A DNA stretch of 64,000 bases from Bacteroidetes bacterium ADurb.Bin008. Lineage in GTDB: Bacteria; Bacteroidota; Bacteroidia; Bacteroidales; Tenuifilaceae. This document shows positions 7,884 to 16,871 of the stretch, piece after piece. Below the pieces are notes generated by a model. The model saw only the letters and a program-made list of their open reading frames with translations, searched no databases and was not told where the DNA came from. Each line of letters opens with the position of its first letter. The stretch's first letter is position 1. A program made the position numbers and the translations under genes. The stretch lies in assembly GCA_002071445.1 (NCBI GenBank), contig MWFE01000020.1:1-64000 (forward strand), given 5' to 3'.

Positions 7884-10800
7884 CTATTTTCTAAATTTTG
7901 GTAAGCTTAATTTACTGAAAAAGTCAATTATTTTTTTCAAAACTTCAAAATAGAGGGCTATGTAAAGAATAGCCGTCATAATCCATATAAAGCAAATATT
8001 GAACCAAAAAGTATCGTAGTATTTGCCAAGGAAATGTTTACGAGGGGCAAGAAAATGCGATCTGAAGTCAAATTTGTGTCTGGGAATAGGATCGCGGTAA
8101 ATGGGGTCGTTCTGTTGAACAAGTTCTCCCTTATACTGGAGTATGCAGTTTTTCTCAAACTTCTTGGTTACCAGATCAGAAATACTCTCGTTATGGTATG
8201 CTTTACGTTTTGCTTCGTATAAACGTGCATTTGTACTTACCAAGTGCGAAATCAGGCGATCGCGACGCTGATTGGCCTCTTGGAAAATTTTATTGTAATG
8301 CTTTTTAAGGTCATCCAGGTAGTCGAATGTGGCATATGCAACCTCGTAGCTATAGTTCTTAATATTTAACTGATCGAGATAGCTGTATGGAATTCCCGGG
8401 GCCAAGTAATTGATCTCGTTGTATAAAGAGTTGTACAATACTTCCAAATCGATGGCAAGTTTGTGTTTACTTTCCTCATCGTCTCCGCCAAGGGCTTCTA
8501 TACTTTCGTTAAGGTATTTTTCCAATTCGGGAATGAAGTAAACATTTTTGTAGTCGGCATTACGCTCTACTTTCTCAATTTCATAGAAATGCTTATGGAA
8601 CTCGTTGTCCTTAAATTGGTGTACCACCAAAGCTTCGTAACTCCACTTGGTGGCCATAAATTCAGCTATTAACGGAACTCGGCCGAAGCTTCCCACCGCC
8701 CTGTTCAATTTTTCAAAGCTGAACATTGCCCCCGAAAGTACCATCATAGGTATCATTAAGAGTGGGATGACGATGTAGATGGTAACAGCAGAGTTGAATG
8801 TTGCAGAGATATTCAGCCCCAGCAGGTTGGCAAAAACGGCTGTCGAAAAAAGGGCAAGCCAGTAAACGAAGTTCATATCCCTTAATTCCAATATGCTATT
8901 GGCTATGAGAACGAAGGTTATACACTGAATTGCCGAAAGGGCAACCAGAATACTAATTTTGCTTAATAGGTACGAGGTGCGGCTAAGGTTGAGGAATGCC
9001 TCCCGTTTGAGAATCTTGCGATCGCGGAAAATTTCTTCAGCACTTACTGTTAAACCAATGAATAGTGCTACGATAAGTGCCATGAATATATATATAGGTA
9101 TATTCTCATTTTCTCTGAAAATGTAAACATTGGAGTTGGGGTCGGCAATATACCGTATTACATAGGCAAGCACAAAACCCAGGATTGGCGTTTCGAGAAG
9201 ATTTAATACGATATACTGGGTATTGCTTATTTTCGAGAGAAAATCGCGAGTGGTGTAGATAAGAAACTGTCTTATCCTCGAAGGAATATTGAGCGATTTG
9301 GGAGGTGGTACACTTTCGTGGGGTACCTCGCCCAGTTTGATATTTTCCTTGTAGTAACCTTCCCACTTGGCAGGCGAGACTTTTCGAGTTGGGGTATATC
9401 GCCCGAATTCGTCCACCACTCTTGCCTCAATGATATTGAAGATAAGCTCTGGGTTGACGTTTCCGCAAGTTGGACACTCACCCTGCTCACTATTGATTTG
9501 CATATCAATCCGTTTGAAGTACATGACCGCTTCAACAGGATTGCCGTAGTAAATCAAATACCCACCGGTATCCAAAATCATCATATTGTCAAACATCTTG
9601 TAAATGTCGGATGATGGTTGATGGATAACAACGAAAATAAGCTTCCCTTTGAGGGTTAGCTCACGCAGCAGGTCCATTACATTTTCAGAGTCGCGCGAAG
9701 AGAGACCTGATGTTGGTTCATCGACAAAAAGAATGGAGGGTTCGCGGATAAGCTCCAGGGCTATGTTTAGACGCTTTCGCTGACCCCCTGATATCATTTT
9801 GTTCATCGGTGATCCAACCTTTAAATCCTTGCGTTCATATAGGCCAAGATTGTTAAGGGTTTTATTAACGAGCTGAGTCAACTCTTCTTCCGACTTGTCT
9901 TTGAAGCAGAGTTTGGCGTTGTAGTAAAGGTTCTGGAATACGGTCAGCTCTTCAATGAGGAGGTCGTCCTGGGGGATCACCCCAATCACCCCTTCCAGAT
10001 TATCCTTATCCTTGTGGAGGTCGATTCCGTTGATTAGCACTCTGCCTGTGGTAGGCTTTTCAATTCCGGCCAGCACGTTGAGCAGTGTTGTTTTTCCGGC
10101 ACCGCTGGCTCCCATGATGCCTATCAGTTTACCTTGCCCCTCTTGAAACGATATATCACGCAACCCGATATCCCCGGATTTGAAAGTAAATCCAATGTTT
10201 TCGGCGCTGTAGGATACTCTGACGGTGGTTGAGTCGGCCAGGTAGTGGGCCACAACATCGGTATAGTATATGGGTTTGCCTTTGGGAAGTTTAATAGAAC
10301 TTCCATTGGCAAAAAGGTATATTCGCTTATTGTTTATGGGGAGACCATTGAGTAGAATATCTTCATTTCCGGTATAGCGGAGGAAGTAAAGATCTTCGCT
10401 CTTGATTTGAAGGATGAACAGGTAGCCATTCAATGCCTCGGTGGGAATATGCTTGCAGTGCTCCCCATGCTCCTGTTTATCGTGAATTGTAAGAATGCTG
10501 GAGTAATCTAACTCGTTGACTTCGTTGTTGACAACGAAATTTTCAATGTCTGTAAACTCTTCTTTGGTTAGTTTAAATACCTCGGCCACTGTATTGATGA
10601 TGGCCATTCGTTGATCGGTAAATTTTCTGTCGGCATTGACAAGTTCAAAAAGGCGAACAAGAACAACAACTTTCTGCTTCTGGGTCAGGGTTTTATTAAT
10701 CTTTTTACAGATCCCAAGAATTTTTACGGAGTCTCTAACCGAGGTTAGTTTAACCTTTTTGGGTTGTCCATCCTCTTCATCTGCTCCTTCCTCCTTCTCC

Positions 10801-10976
10801 TCATTCAGTCCGGCATGCTGATCGAATAGTTTAATATACTCTTCAACAGCCTCATCGTTTACTTGCTGCATGAGGAAGTTAACAACATACTCGCGTTCGT
10901 TGGATTCAACCCCTTCGTCCTGTTTTGCAATTATTGCAAAAAGTTGCATTAAAGCCCTGAGAATCTCCTCGCTCAT
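7884..10976 (-). CDS. ABCG-type ABC transporter with TerB-like N-terminal region
   Basis: A 1030-aa fused ATPase-permease. Residues 1-160 look like a TerB-type helical domain, split by an acidic linker (about 55-72). Residues 180-250 resemble a small FHA-like beta domain. The nucleotide-binding domain has Walker A GASGAGKTT (289-297), signature ISGGQRKRL (395-403), Walker B ILFVDEP (415-421) and the H-loop VIHQPSS. A CPTC pair follows at 501-504. The ABC-2 membrane part has about six spans between 580 and 800, with a last helix near 995. The order NBD-then-membrane and the sequence style match eukaryote-like ABCG exporters. A soluble region of about 150 residues precedes the last helix. The substrate is unknown. 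It lies 35 nt after the SiaC-like gene, suggesting control by that switch. Confidence 0.85.
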   Translation of the reverse strand: MSEEILRALMQLFAIIAKQDEGVESNEREYVVNFLMQQVNDEAVEEYIKLFDQHAGLNEEKEEGADEEDGQPKKVKLTSVRDSVKILGICKKINKTLTQKQKVVVLVRLFELVNADRKFTDQRMAIINTVAEVFKLTKEEFTDIENFVVNNEVNELDYSSILTIHDKQEHGEHCKHIPTEALNGYLFILQIKSEDLYFLRYTGNEDILLNGLPINNKRIYLFANGSSIKLPKGKPIYYTDVVAHYLADSTTVRVSYSAENIGFTFKSGDIGLRDISFQEGQGKLIGIMGASGAGKTTLLNVLAGIEKPTTGRVLINGIDLHKDKDNLEGVIGVIPQDDLLIEELTVFQNLYYNAKLCFKDKSEEELTQLVNKTLNNLGLYERKDLKVGSPMNKMISGGQRKRLNIALELIREPSILFVDEPTSGLSSRDSENVMDLLRELTLKGKLIFVVIHQPSSDIYKMFDNMMILDTGGYLIYYGNPVEAVMYFKRIDMQINSEQGECPTCGNVNPELIFNIIEARVVDEFGRYTPTRKVSPAKWEGYYKENIKLGEVPHESVPPPKSLNIPSRIRQFLIYTTRDFLSKISNTQYIVLNLLETPILGFVLAYVIRYIADPNSNVYIFRENENIPIYIFMALIVALFIGLTVSAEEIFRDRKILKREAFLNLSRTSYLLSKISILVALSAIQCITFVLIANSILELRDMNFVYWLALFSTAVFANLLGLNISATFNSAVTIYIVIPLLMIPMMVLSGAMFSFEKLNRAVGSFGRVPLIAEFMATKWSYEALVVHQFKDNEFHKHFYEIEKVERNADYKNVYFIPELEKYLNESIEALGGDDEESKHKLAIDLEVLYNSLYNEINYLAPGIPYSYLDQLNIKNYSYEVAYATFDYLDDLKKHYNKIFQEANQRRDRLISHLVSTNARLYEAKRKAYHNESISDLVTKKFEKNCILQYKGELVQQNDPIYRDPIPRHKFDFRSHFLAPRKHFLGKYYDTFWFNICFIWIMTAILYIALYFEVLKKIIDFFSKLSLPKFRK

Positions 10977-11011
10977 AGCTTATATTGTTCAGATTTACTC
11001 CTTAATGGGTA

Positions 11012-11395
11012 TTAACTAAGCGTATAACTAACCTGTTCAAAGGGAACGTCAACAATATCGGCGTATTCTTCGCCGGCTTCCTGCATGTCCTCATCATCCT
11101 CGGGATAATACCACTTAATTAGTACATCCAATCCATTCTCTCGCATCTCCTCAAATTTCATTAGTATGTCGAGGAGTAGTTTTGAACTGGCGGTATTGAA
11201 ATATACCAATTTGAAAGTGAAGATAGTTTTGGGATTGGGATTAGCGGCATATTCATCGAGCCAATTAAGAATCGGATCGTAAAAAGCGGTAACATCTTCA
11301 GGAAGGGAGCGCCCGGATATTTCGAATATATCGTTTTCTGCATCCAGAATGACAGTGGGGGTATCATCTGTCCCCATTATTTTAATGGTTTCCAT
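11012..11395 (-). CDS. SiaC-family regulatory phosphoprotein (DUF1987)
   Basis: A 127-aa cytoplasmic protein of the SiaC/DUF1987 family, an anti-sigma-antagonist-like fold. In Pseudomonas, SiaC is phosphorylated on Thr68 by SiaB and dephosphorylated by SiaA, and unphosphorylated SiaC activates the diguanylate cyclase SiaD. Here the motif VYFNTASSK places a Thr exactly at residue 68, so the phosphosite looks intact. The start PTVILDAENDIFEISGRSLPE is also typical. It is followed by the ABC protein and preceded by a SiaB-like gene (11-nt gap). No GGDEF protein is in the window, so its target is unknown. Confidence 0.85.
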   Translation of the reverse strand: METIKIMGTDDTPTVILDAENDIFEISGRSLPEDVTAFYDPILNWLDEYAANPNPKTIFTFKLVYFNTASSKLLLDILMKFEEMRENGLDVLIKWYYPEDDEDMQEAGEEYADIVDVPFEQVSYTLS

Positions 11396-11406
11396 AGTTT
11401 ACTAAT

Positions 11407-11982
11407 TTACTCGTTTCTGGATATGGTTGATGTTAGGATGAAAAAATGCGTTTCATCATCAATTGGAAGGAAGTGGTAATGCAGTTTCCGCCCGGTTTTC
11501 CTTGCAATATCGATGAATCCTAACCCGGCTCCGCCCTTTTCCGAAAGGCGTCCCTCGCGCATTTGGGTTTTGTAAAGTTCCTTTAAACCTTCCTTATCGA
11601 GGGTATTGATGTGATCGAGGATTTTTGTAAGGTCATCAATCTTCGAATTTTCGATCACATTGCCGGTGGTTACGTGGTATTCGGCGTCGGCTTTGCTAAC
11701 CATGAAGATTCCTCTTCCTGCAAATAGAAAATCGTCCGACCCAAAGCTATCAGCATGCTTGCTTATGTTCTGCAAGCATTCGACCATTACATGGAACACC
11801 TTCTTTTGTACGGTGTTCGACTCCTCTTCCTTGGCCATGTTGGACTCGGTGAGGGATGTAAATGCCTTTGTAATTTGATGGGTTATTTCACCCTCGTACA
11901 CAAGGGTGATTTCATGAGCTTTCATCGACTTGTAGAAGTCGTAGACAAACTCAAGAAACCCTTTGACATTCTTTTTATCCAT
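11407..11982 (-). CDS. SiaB-family protein kinase
   Basis: A 191-aa GHKL-fold protein like SiaB (DUF6272), a Ser/Thr kinase of the anti-sigma-factor type that phosphorylates SiaC. An N-box-like ECLQNISKHA (near residue 80) and a glycine-rich GGAGLGFIDIARKTG (near 160) are visible. The ATG start (MDKKNVKGFLEF) was chosen over a TTG three codons earlier. It lies between the SpoIIE/SiaA-like phosphatase gene and the SiaC-like gene, the expected partner set, which supports the assignment. Confidence 0.85.
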   Translation of the reverse strand: MDKKNVKGFLEFVYDFYKSMKAHEITLVYEGEITHQITKAFTSLTESNMAKEEESNTVQKKVFHVMVECLQNISKHADSFGSDDFLFAGRGIFMVSKADAEYHVTTGNVIENSKIDDLTKILDHINTLDKEGLKELYKTQMREGRLSEKGGAGLGFIDIARKTGRKLHYHFLPIDDETHFFILTSTISRNE

Positions 11983-12020
11983 AGCCCGCAAAATTAAAAA
12001 ATTTACCTATATTAATCAAC

Positions 12021-14633
12021 TTAGAATTCAATTCCTATTAAAAGTACATCATCAATTTGTTTATTTTCACCCTTATAGCTATTGAAATCATTTTCAAACA
12101 GCTCGCTAAACTGAGGCATGGTTAAGTTCTGGTTCTCCATAATCTTCTCCCGAACACGTGCCGGGCCATACTTCTTTCTTTCTTCCCCTCCCACCTGATC
12201 GGGCAAACCATCGGAAAAAAAGAATATTTTATCACCGGATTTCAGATCGATCAGGTAGTTGGTAAAGTCATTCTCTTCTTTCTTAAGGATGGGAATGCCT
12301 CCAATTGCCTTCCTGTCGCCCTTAAATTCTTCCAACTCCTTATTCCTCAGCAGGTATAGGGGTCGGTGTGCGCCGGCGTATTGCAGGGTTTTCTTTTTCA
12401 AATTGATTTTGCAAAGAGCAATGTCCATGCCATCACGCGCATCGGCATCGTGGCGGTCCTGTTTAAGCGTTTTACGGACCCCGAAATGGAGTAAATCGAG
12501 GATTTTAGAGGCACTATATGTGGCATCGTGGTCAACCACGTTGTTAAGAATGAAATATCCGATGAAAGAAAGTAGGGCGCCCGGAACGCCATGCCCGGTG
12601 CAATCGACAGCAGCAATGTAAATATTGTCTTCCTTCACAAAGAACCAGGGGAAGTCGCCGCTAACCACGTCGCGCGGCTTGTAGTAAATAAACGATTTGG
12701 GAAGGTACTGCCTAATAATCTTGTTGTTGGGGAGAATAGAGGTTTGAATGCGTTGTGCGTAGTTAATACTCTCGGTGATTTTTCGGTTTTTATCCTGAAT
12801 TTCCAGCTCGATACGCTTGGCTTCAGTGATATCGTGCCCAACAAAAAGTATGGTTTCCAATTCATTCTCGTTGAATTCAGGTATGGCGGAGATATGCATT
12901 ATGGTCTCACCCATCATGGAGTTGAAAGCCAAATCTCCCTCAACTTTATCCTTGGTAGTTTTAATGGTTTTTATGGATTCTTTCAGATAGTTTGTTAAAA
13001 CCTCATTCATCTCAATGGAGTTGAGGGTTTGGTTAATTACATCCTTGGCCGGAATCCCCAAGTATTGATCTACCATCGGATTTGCATAAAAGAATTGCCC
13101 CGAAGTATTTAAGCGCATAATCATATCTGGCGAGTTTTCTGAGAGGGATTGCATTTTGCTGCGCATTCTCTCCTCCTTTTCGGCTCGTTTGCGCTCGGTG
13201 ATATCCTGCGAGTTAAGAATTATGCCATTGATAGCTACGTCATCCAGCAGGTTGCGCCCGGTTACCTCGAGGAATAGCTTCGTCCCGTCCTTTTTCATAA
13301 AGGTGTACTGAATGGTAAGGGGCATCCTCGGGGTATCCAGCAGTTTCTGGAACATGTCGCTCAGATCTTGCTCGCCTTTCCGAGTTAAGCGATCGATGTC
13401 TTTCCCATTCATCATCTCCCTGGGAGTGTAACCCAAAATTTTGGTTACCGAAGGGCTTATGTAGGTCAATTTAAGGCTGCTGCTGTAAATGGAGATTATC
13501 TCAGAGGCATTTTCCAAAAGGGAGTGTAATCGCTTTTGGGCATTCTCAACCTCCTGGATTTTCGACTCGAGTTTAAGATTTGATTTTTCCAGCTCTTCGT
13601 GTGTAGCCCTCATCTCTTCGGCATTTTGCCGAAGTTCTTCCTCATTTTCCTTAAGTTCCTGAGTCATTTGCTGGGCTTCGAGCAGCAGGCGTTCGGTTTT
13701 TTGGTTAACCCGTAGATTGAATATGGTGCGTGCTATGATTTCGCCCATTTCGCGGAGGAAACGGATGGTTAACGGGGATATTTGCTGATCGAGGGATGCG
13801 AATTCGATTACCCCTTCAAGCTTCTCATCGGTGATTAGTGGAACTATGAGCAAACTTTTGGGTTTCCTATCACCCAGAATACCGGAAGAGATGGAAATGT
13901 AGTCATCGGGGATTTCGGTACGGTATATGATATCCTTTTCGTAGGCACACTGCCCGATCAACCCTTCGCCCAATTTAAACTTTTGCTTGATGTACTTCTT
14001 GCGATTGTAGGCGTAAGAGGCCAGATTGATCAACACCTTTTTTTCCTCGTCGTACAGATAGAGGGCTCCCTGAATCAGGTTGATATATTTAATCAACTTT
14101 ACCAATACCTCATATGAGAGTTCTTCTAAGTTGTTGTGTATGCGGAGTATGTGAGCAACCTGATCCTTTCCGTTGGCAATCCAATTCTGTTCAGTTTCCT
14201 TTTTGTTGTTCTCCAGCAGGTTGTCGCGCATTGCCAGAAGCGATTTTCCCAGAATATCATCCTCATCTCCTATCTGGAATGGAGCGTAGTAATTGCCTTC
14301 GCCTATGGATTTGGCAAAAAGGGCATTTTTACTGGTATCCTTTTCGCGCTGATCGATTTCTCCTTCCAGAAAGCTTACTTTTTCGTTATGCCTTTTTTCT
14401 ATTATATGAAGAGTATAGGCAAAGACAAAGGGGAGTAAATCAATAATCCATAGTGAGGGATTGTTTGCATGGATTTTGGCAATGCCATTGAAAGAGAAAG
14501 GGATACCCTGCGCAACGAAAACAAGTAGCCAAGAGCATAAAACCAAAAGCAAACCAAAGGTAGCCGCGTAGTACACTTTGGGCGATACCCTGTTAATCAT
14601 TTCCTTGGAAAATTTTTTACTTCGATTTGTCAT
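12021..14633 (-). CDS. Membrane GAF/PAS/PAS-PP2C (SpoIIE/SiaA-like) phosphatase
   Basis: An 870-aa inner-membrane sensor phosphatase, probably the SiaC-P phosphatase of this switch. Order from this start: two membrane helices (about 20-80), a short linker, a GAF domain (155-300), a Glu/Gln-rich coiled coil (315-370), PAS (375-485), PAS (490-610), and a PP2C/SpoIIE domain (650-870). Metal ligands are visible as Asp in VSGDF (660), DCTGHGVPG (677), FSDGLPDQ (808) and IDDVLL (862). Unlike Pseudomonas SiaA, the sensing part is cytoplasmic GAF/PAS. The ATG at 14633 has an upstream AGGAG and overlaps the GAF gene by 17 nt; an ATG at 14678 would add 15 residues. Confidence 0.9.
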   Translation of the reverse strand: MTNRSKKFSKEMINRVSPKVYYAATFGLLLVLCSWLLVFVAQGIPFSFNGIAKIHANNPSLWIIDLLPFVFAYTLHIIEKRHNEKVSFLEGEIDQREKDTSKNALFAKSIGEGNYYAPFQIGDEDDILGKSLLAMRDNLLENNKKETEQNWIANGKDQVAHILRIHNNLEELSYEVLVKLIKYINLIQGALYLYDEEKKVLINLASYAYNRKKYIKQKFKLGEGLIGQCAYEKDIIYRTEIPDDYISISSGILGDRKPKSLLIVPLITDEKLEGVIEFASLDQQISPLTIRFLREMGEIIARTIFNLRVNQKTERLLLEAQQMTQELKENEEELRQNAEEMRATHEELEKSNLKLESKIQEVENAQKRLHSLLENASEIISIYSSSLKLTYISPSVTKILGYTPREMMNGKDIDRLTRKGEQDLSDMFQKLLDTPRMPLTIQYTFMKKDGTKLFLEVTGRNLLDDVAINGIILNSQDITERKRAEKEERMRSKMQSLSENSPDMIMRLNTSGQFFYANPMVDQYLGIPAKDVINQTLNSIEMNEVLTNYLKESIKTIKTTKDKVEGDLAFNSMMGETIMHISAIPEFNENELETILFVGHDITEAKRIELEIQDKNRKITESINYAQRIQTSILPNNKIIRQYLPKSFIYYKPRDVVSGDFPWFFVKEDNIYIAAVDCTGHGVPGALLSFIGYFILNNVVDHDATYSASKILDLLHFGVRKTLKQDRHDADARDGMDIALCKINLKKKTLQYAGAHRPLYLLRNKELEEFKGDRKAIGGIPILKKEENDFTNYLIDLKSGDKIFFFSDGLPDQVGGEERKKYGPARVREKIMENQNLTMPQFSELFENDFNSYKGENKQIDDVLLIGIEF

Positions 14634-15429
14634 GCTCCTCTTCCGTGCTAAAGTCGATTGTTTGAATATATTCTCCAATTTGTCTCATCATTTTTTCCAC
14701 CCCATTCACCTGCTGAGGAGAATAGGGGTTGAAAGATGCTAACTCGACAATTGCAATACACTCAGCCGAGTTGTCCAATATGGGTGTAATCAGCAAATGC
14801 TTAGGCGATCCTTGCCCTAATCCCGAGAGAATGGTTATGTACCCTTCAGGGATTTCGTTCAGATAAATGGTTTCGCGATTTTTGGCTACTTGCCCTGCAA
14901 GGGTTTCGCCTTCAACGAAGGTTGGCGGCTTGGTTTCGGTATAGTATGCGAATCCTCCCTTAAATAAGAATGTTTTTGTTTCAGAATCCCTTTTGTAAAC
15001 AACGGCTTGAACTATGTCCAATTTTTTAGCGATGTTAGCCAGAACGTTTTCCCAGAATAGTTCCTCGTTGTCGAATTTCTGCTCGGGTATAATATCAACC
15101 GCAAGATCATCAACTGCTTGCTTGGTTTCGTCAGACTGCTTTTCTACTGTGGATGATTCTTGAATCTTGGCTTCTTCCACGTTCTTTTTAAGACGTTCAA
15201 ATTGTTGCGTTAAATGGGTAATATCGCCCTGTAGGCGGTAAATTAAACGTAAAATGAACAGGGACAGGAGAACCGAGAAAATAACCAAAACCACGGATAG
15301 CCCTGAAATCTTTCCTCCTGATTCAACAACGATGTTGTACATAGAAAGGAACACTCCCAGTATACTCAAAACGATGAGTAGTATCAGGATACTGCTGCCA
15401 AATCTATTGTTATGAGAGAAAAGCTTCAT
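14617..15429 (-). CDS. Membrane-anchored GAF domain protein
   Basis: A 270-aa protein with two N-terminal membrane helices (about 12-32 and 40-62), a short coiled coil (70-95), a linker and a C-terminal GAF domain (about 125-260). It has no output domain. The GAF domain carries the IPEGYITILSGLG pattern, also present in the GAF domains of the downstream phosphatase and the upstream 788-aa sensor, so the three are close paralogues. It may be a membrane adaptor or co-sensor for the phosphatase, whose gene it overlaps; this is inference. Confidence 0.75.
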   Translation of the reverse strand: MKLFSHNNRFGSSILILLIVLSILGVFLSMYNIVVESGGKISGLSVVLVIFSVLLSLFILRLIYRLQGDITHLTQQFERLKKNVEEAKIQESSTVEKQSDETKQAVDDLAVDIIPEQKFDNEELFWENVLANIAKKLDIVQAVVYKRDSETKTFLFKGGFAYYTETKPPTFVEGETLAGQVAKNRETIYLNEIPEGYITILSGLGQGSPKHLLITPILDNSAECIAIVELASFNPYSPQQVNGVEKMMRQIGEYIQTIDFSTEEEHDKSK

Positions 15430-15441
15430 TGTTTTTTCGGG

Positions 15442-16002
15442 TTACTTATTAATTTTCTGCAGGAATCTTACAATTTCAGCCGGACTGAAAACGTGATGAA
15501 CCTTTGTCATTTTAAGCGCAGATTCGGTCATGGTTTTTACCTGGCATTCATTGGGATCCTGTACAATGGTGACGCCCCCAAAATCATTGACTTTCTTAAG
15601 GCCGTAGGCTCCGTCCTTGTTGGCTCCGGATAGAATAATGCCAACCAGTTTTTCACGGTAAACCTGAGCGGCGGTGATGAAAGACAGGTCGATGGAGGGG
15701 CGCGAGTGGTTTACCGACTCCTCGGTTGATAATGCAATACGATTCCCCAGTTCGATGAACATATGATAATTGGCTGGTGCCAAATAGGCACGCCCCGGTT
15801 TTATTTGCTCTTTATCATCGGGCTCAATGATCGGGATAGTCGACTTAATCGAAAGGGCTTCAACAAATCCGCTCCGCACGTGCTTCAGCCGGTGCAAACA
15901 CAATAGCAAGGGCAATGGAAAATTGGCCGGCAATGAGCTAAGTATTCGGATTATGATCTGAAAACTACCAGCTGAACCACCTATGATAACTGCCTTATAC
16001 AT
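15442..16002 (-). CDS. CheB-type protein-glutamate methylesterase without receiver domain
   Basis: A 186-aa stand-alone CheB catalytic domain, which hydrolyses glutamyl methyl esters or deamidates Gln in receptors. The triad is visible: Ser10 in GGSAGS, His37 in CLHRLK and Asp130 in SGANKDGA, plus the RPSIDLSF motif. Canonical CheB has an N-terminal receiver domain that restrains the esterase; that is absent here, so phosphorylation cannot regulate it through CheA. It starts 6 nt after the degenerate cheR and ends 12 nt before the GAF gene, within one unit. The target is probably the neighbouring sensor or phosphatase. Confidence 0.88.
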   Translation of the reverse strand: MYKAVIIGGSAGSFQIIIRILSSLPANFPLPLLLCLHRLKHVRSGFVEALSIKSTIPIIEPDDKEQIKPGRAYLAPANYHMFIELGNRIALSTEESVNHSRPSIDLSFITAAQVYREKLVGIILSGANKDGAYGLKKVNDFGGVTIVQDPNECQVKTMTESALKMTKVHHVFSPAEIVRFLQKINK

Positions 16003-16008
16003 AGTAAA

Positions 16009-16845
16009 TTACCCCGCCTTTTTTCTGTAAATTTTTTCCGCGTTGTTTTTCACGGTAAATTTATTGTTTGCAATTGTATTTTCCAAAGATTCTTTAATCC
16101 CCAGCACCAGGTACCCACCGGGTAGTATTACCTCTTGAATCCTATTGAGCACTTGATCCTGTAAAATTTGATTGAAATAAATGGTTTGATTTCGGAAAAG
16201 TGCTAATCTTATACTTCCCGGAGGATTGCTAAAAATGGCATCCTGTTTAACAAATGTCACATTCTCAATCAACTCGGCATTAATGGTCGAAGCCCCGTTG
16301 CCCATACCGCTGCTGAAATAATCGGCGTATCGTTTTATGCCACTGCAACGTTGATAATTGGCATCGTTAGCTTCGTGCTGCCGTGGGTCTATCTTGCAAC
16401 TTTTAATTTTTTTAACGGTTTCTTCGCTCAGGTATGAGGAGAAAATGCTCACCTTGTCCAGCATATCTATCTCTTTCAGAATGATGCAAAGAGAGTATAA
16501 TTCCTCGCCCGAATCGATGGCTCCAATCCAAATTTTTGGCTTCCCGCTGCTTCTTACTATTTCGGGCAAAATATCATCCCTCAAGTCTCTCCAAAGTGGC
16601 GGGTCGCGAAACATTTCCGTTGTTTCCGGATTTACATCTTTCAAAAAGGTATCGAAAAAACCTTTATTATTTTCAAGCCGTGCGATAAGCCCTTCTGCGT
16701 CTTTTAAGCCATTCGTTATAATAATATTCTCTAACCTACGCTTAAACGAAGTAAGCGCATAATCACCAAAATCGTAACCATAGGTGTCGAGTATGGTTTT
16801 GATTACGTTTCTTGTTTCTACTATGCCAATTTCGTAAGGTAACAT
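16009..16845 (-). CDS. Degenerate CheR-type methyltransferase paralogue
   Basis: About 278 aa, clearly CheR-like: a helical N-domain, then MFRDPPLWRDL, and a Rossmann-like domain ending LVLGIKESL. Key SAM-site motifs are altered compared with the intact paralogue nearby. GCSTGQE is replaced by GAIDSGEE (about 108-115), the acidic SDIN is replaced by SSYLSEE, and LCRNVIIYF is replaced by LFRNQTIYF. It probably binds SAM poorly or not at all and may act as a docking or regulatory subunit. ATG was chosen; a GTG two codons upstream is also possible. It lies 6 nt before cheB. Confidence 0.8.
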   Translation of the reverse strand: MLPYEIGIVETRNVIKTILDTYGYDFGDYALTSFKRRLENIIITNGLKDAEGLIARLENNKGFFDTFLKDVNPETTEMFRDPPLWRDLRDDILPEIVRSSGKPKIWIGAIDSGEELYSLCIILKEIDMLDKVSIFSSYLSEETVKKIKSCKIDPRQHEANDANYQRCSGIKRYADYFSSGMGNGASTINAELIENVTFVKQDAIFSNPPGSIRLALFRNQTIYFNQILQDQVLNRIQEVILPGGYLVLGIKESLENTIANNKFTVKNNAEKIYRKKAG

Positions 16846-16871
16846 TAACACTTTAAATTGATGACGTATTG

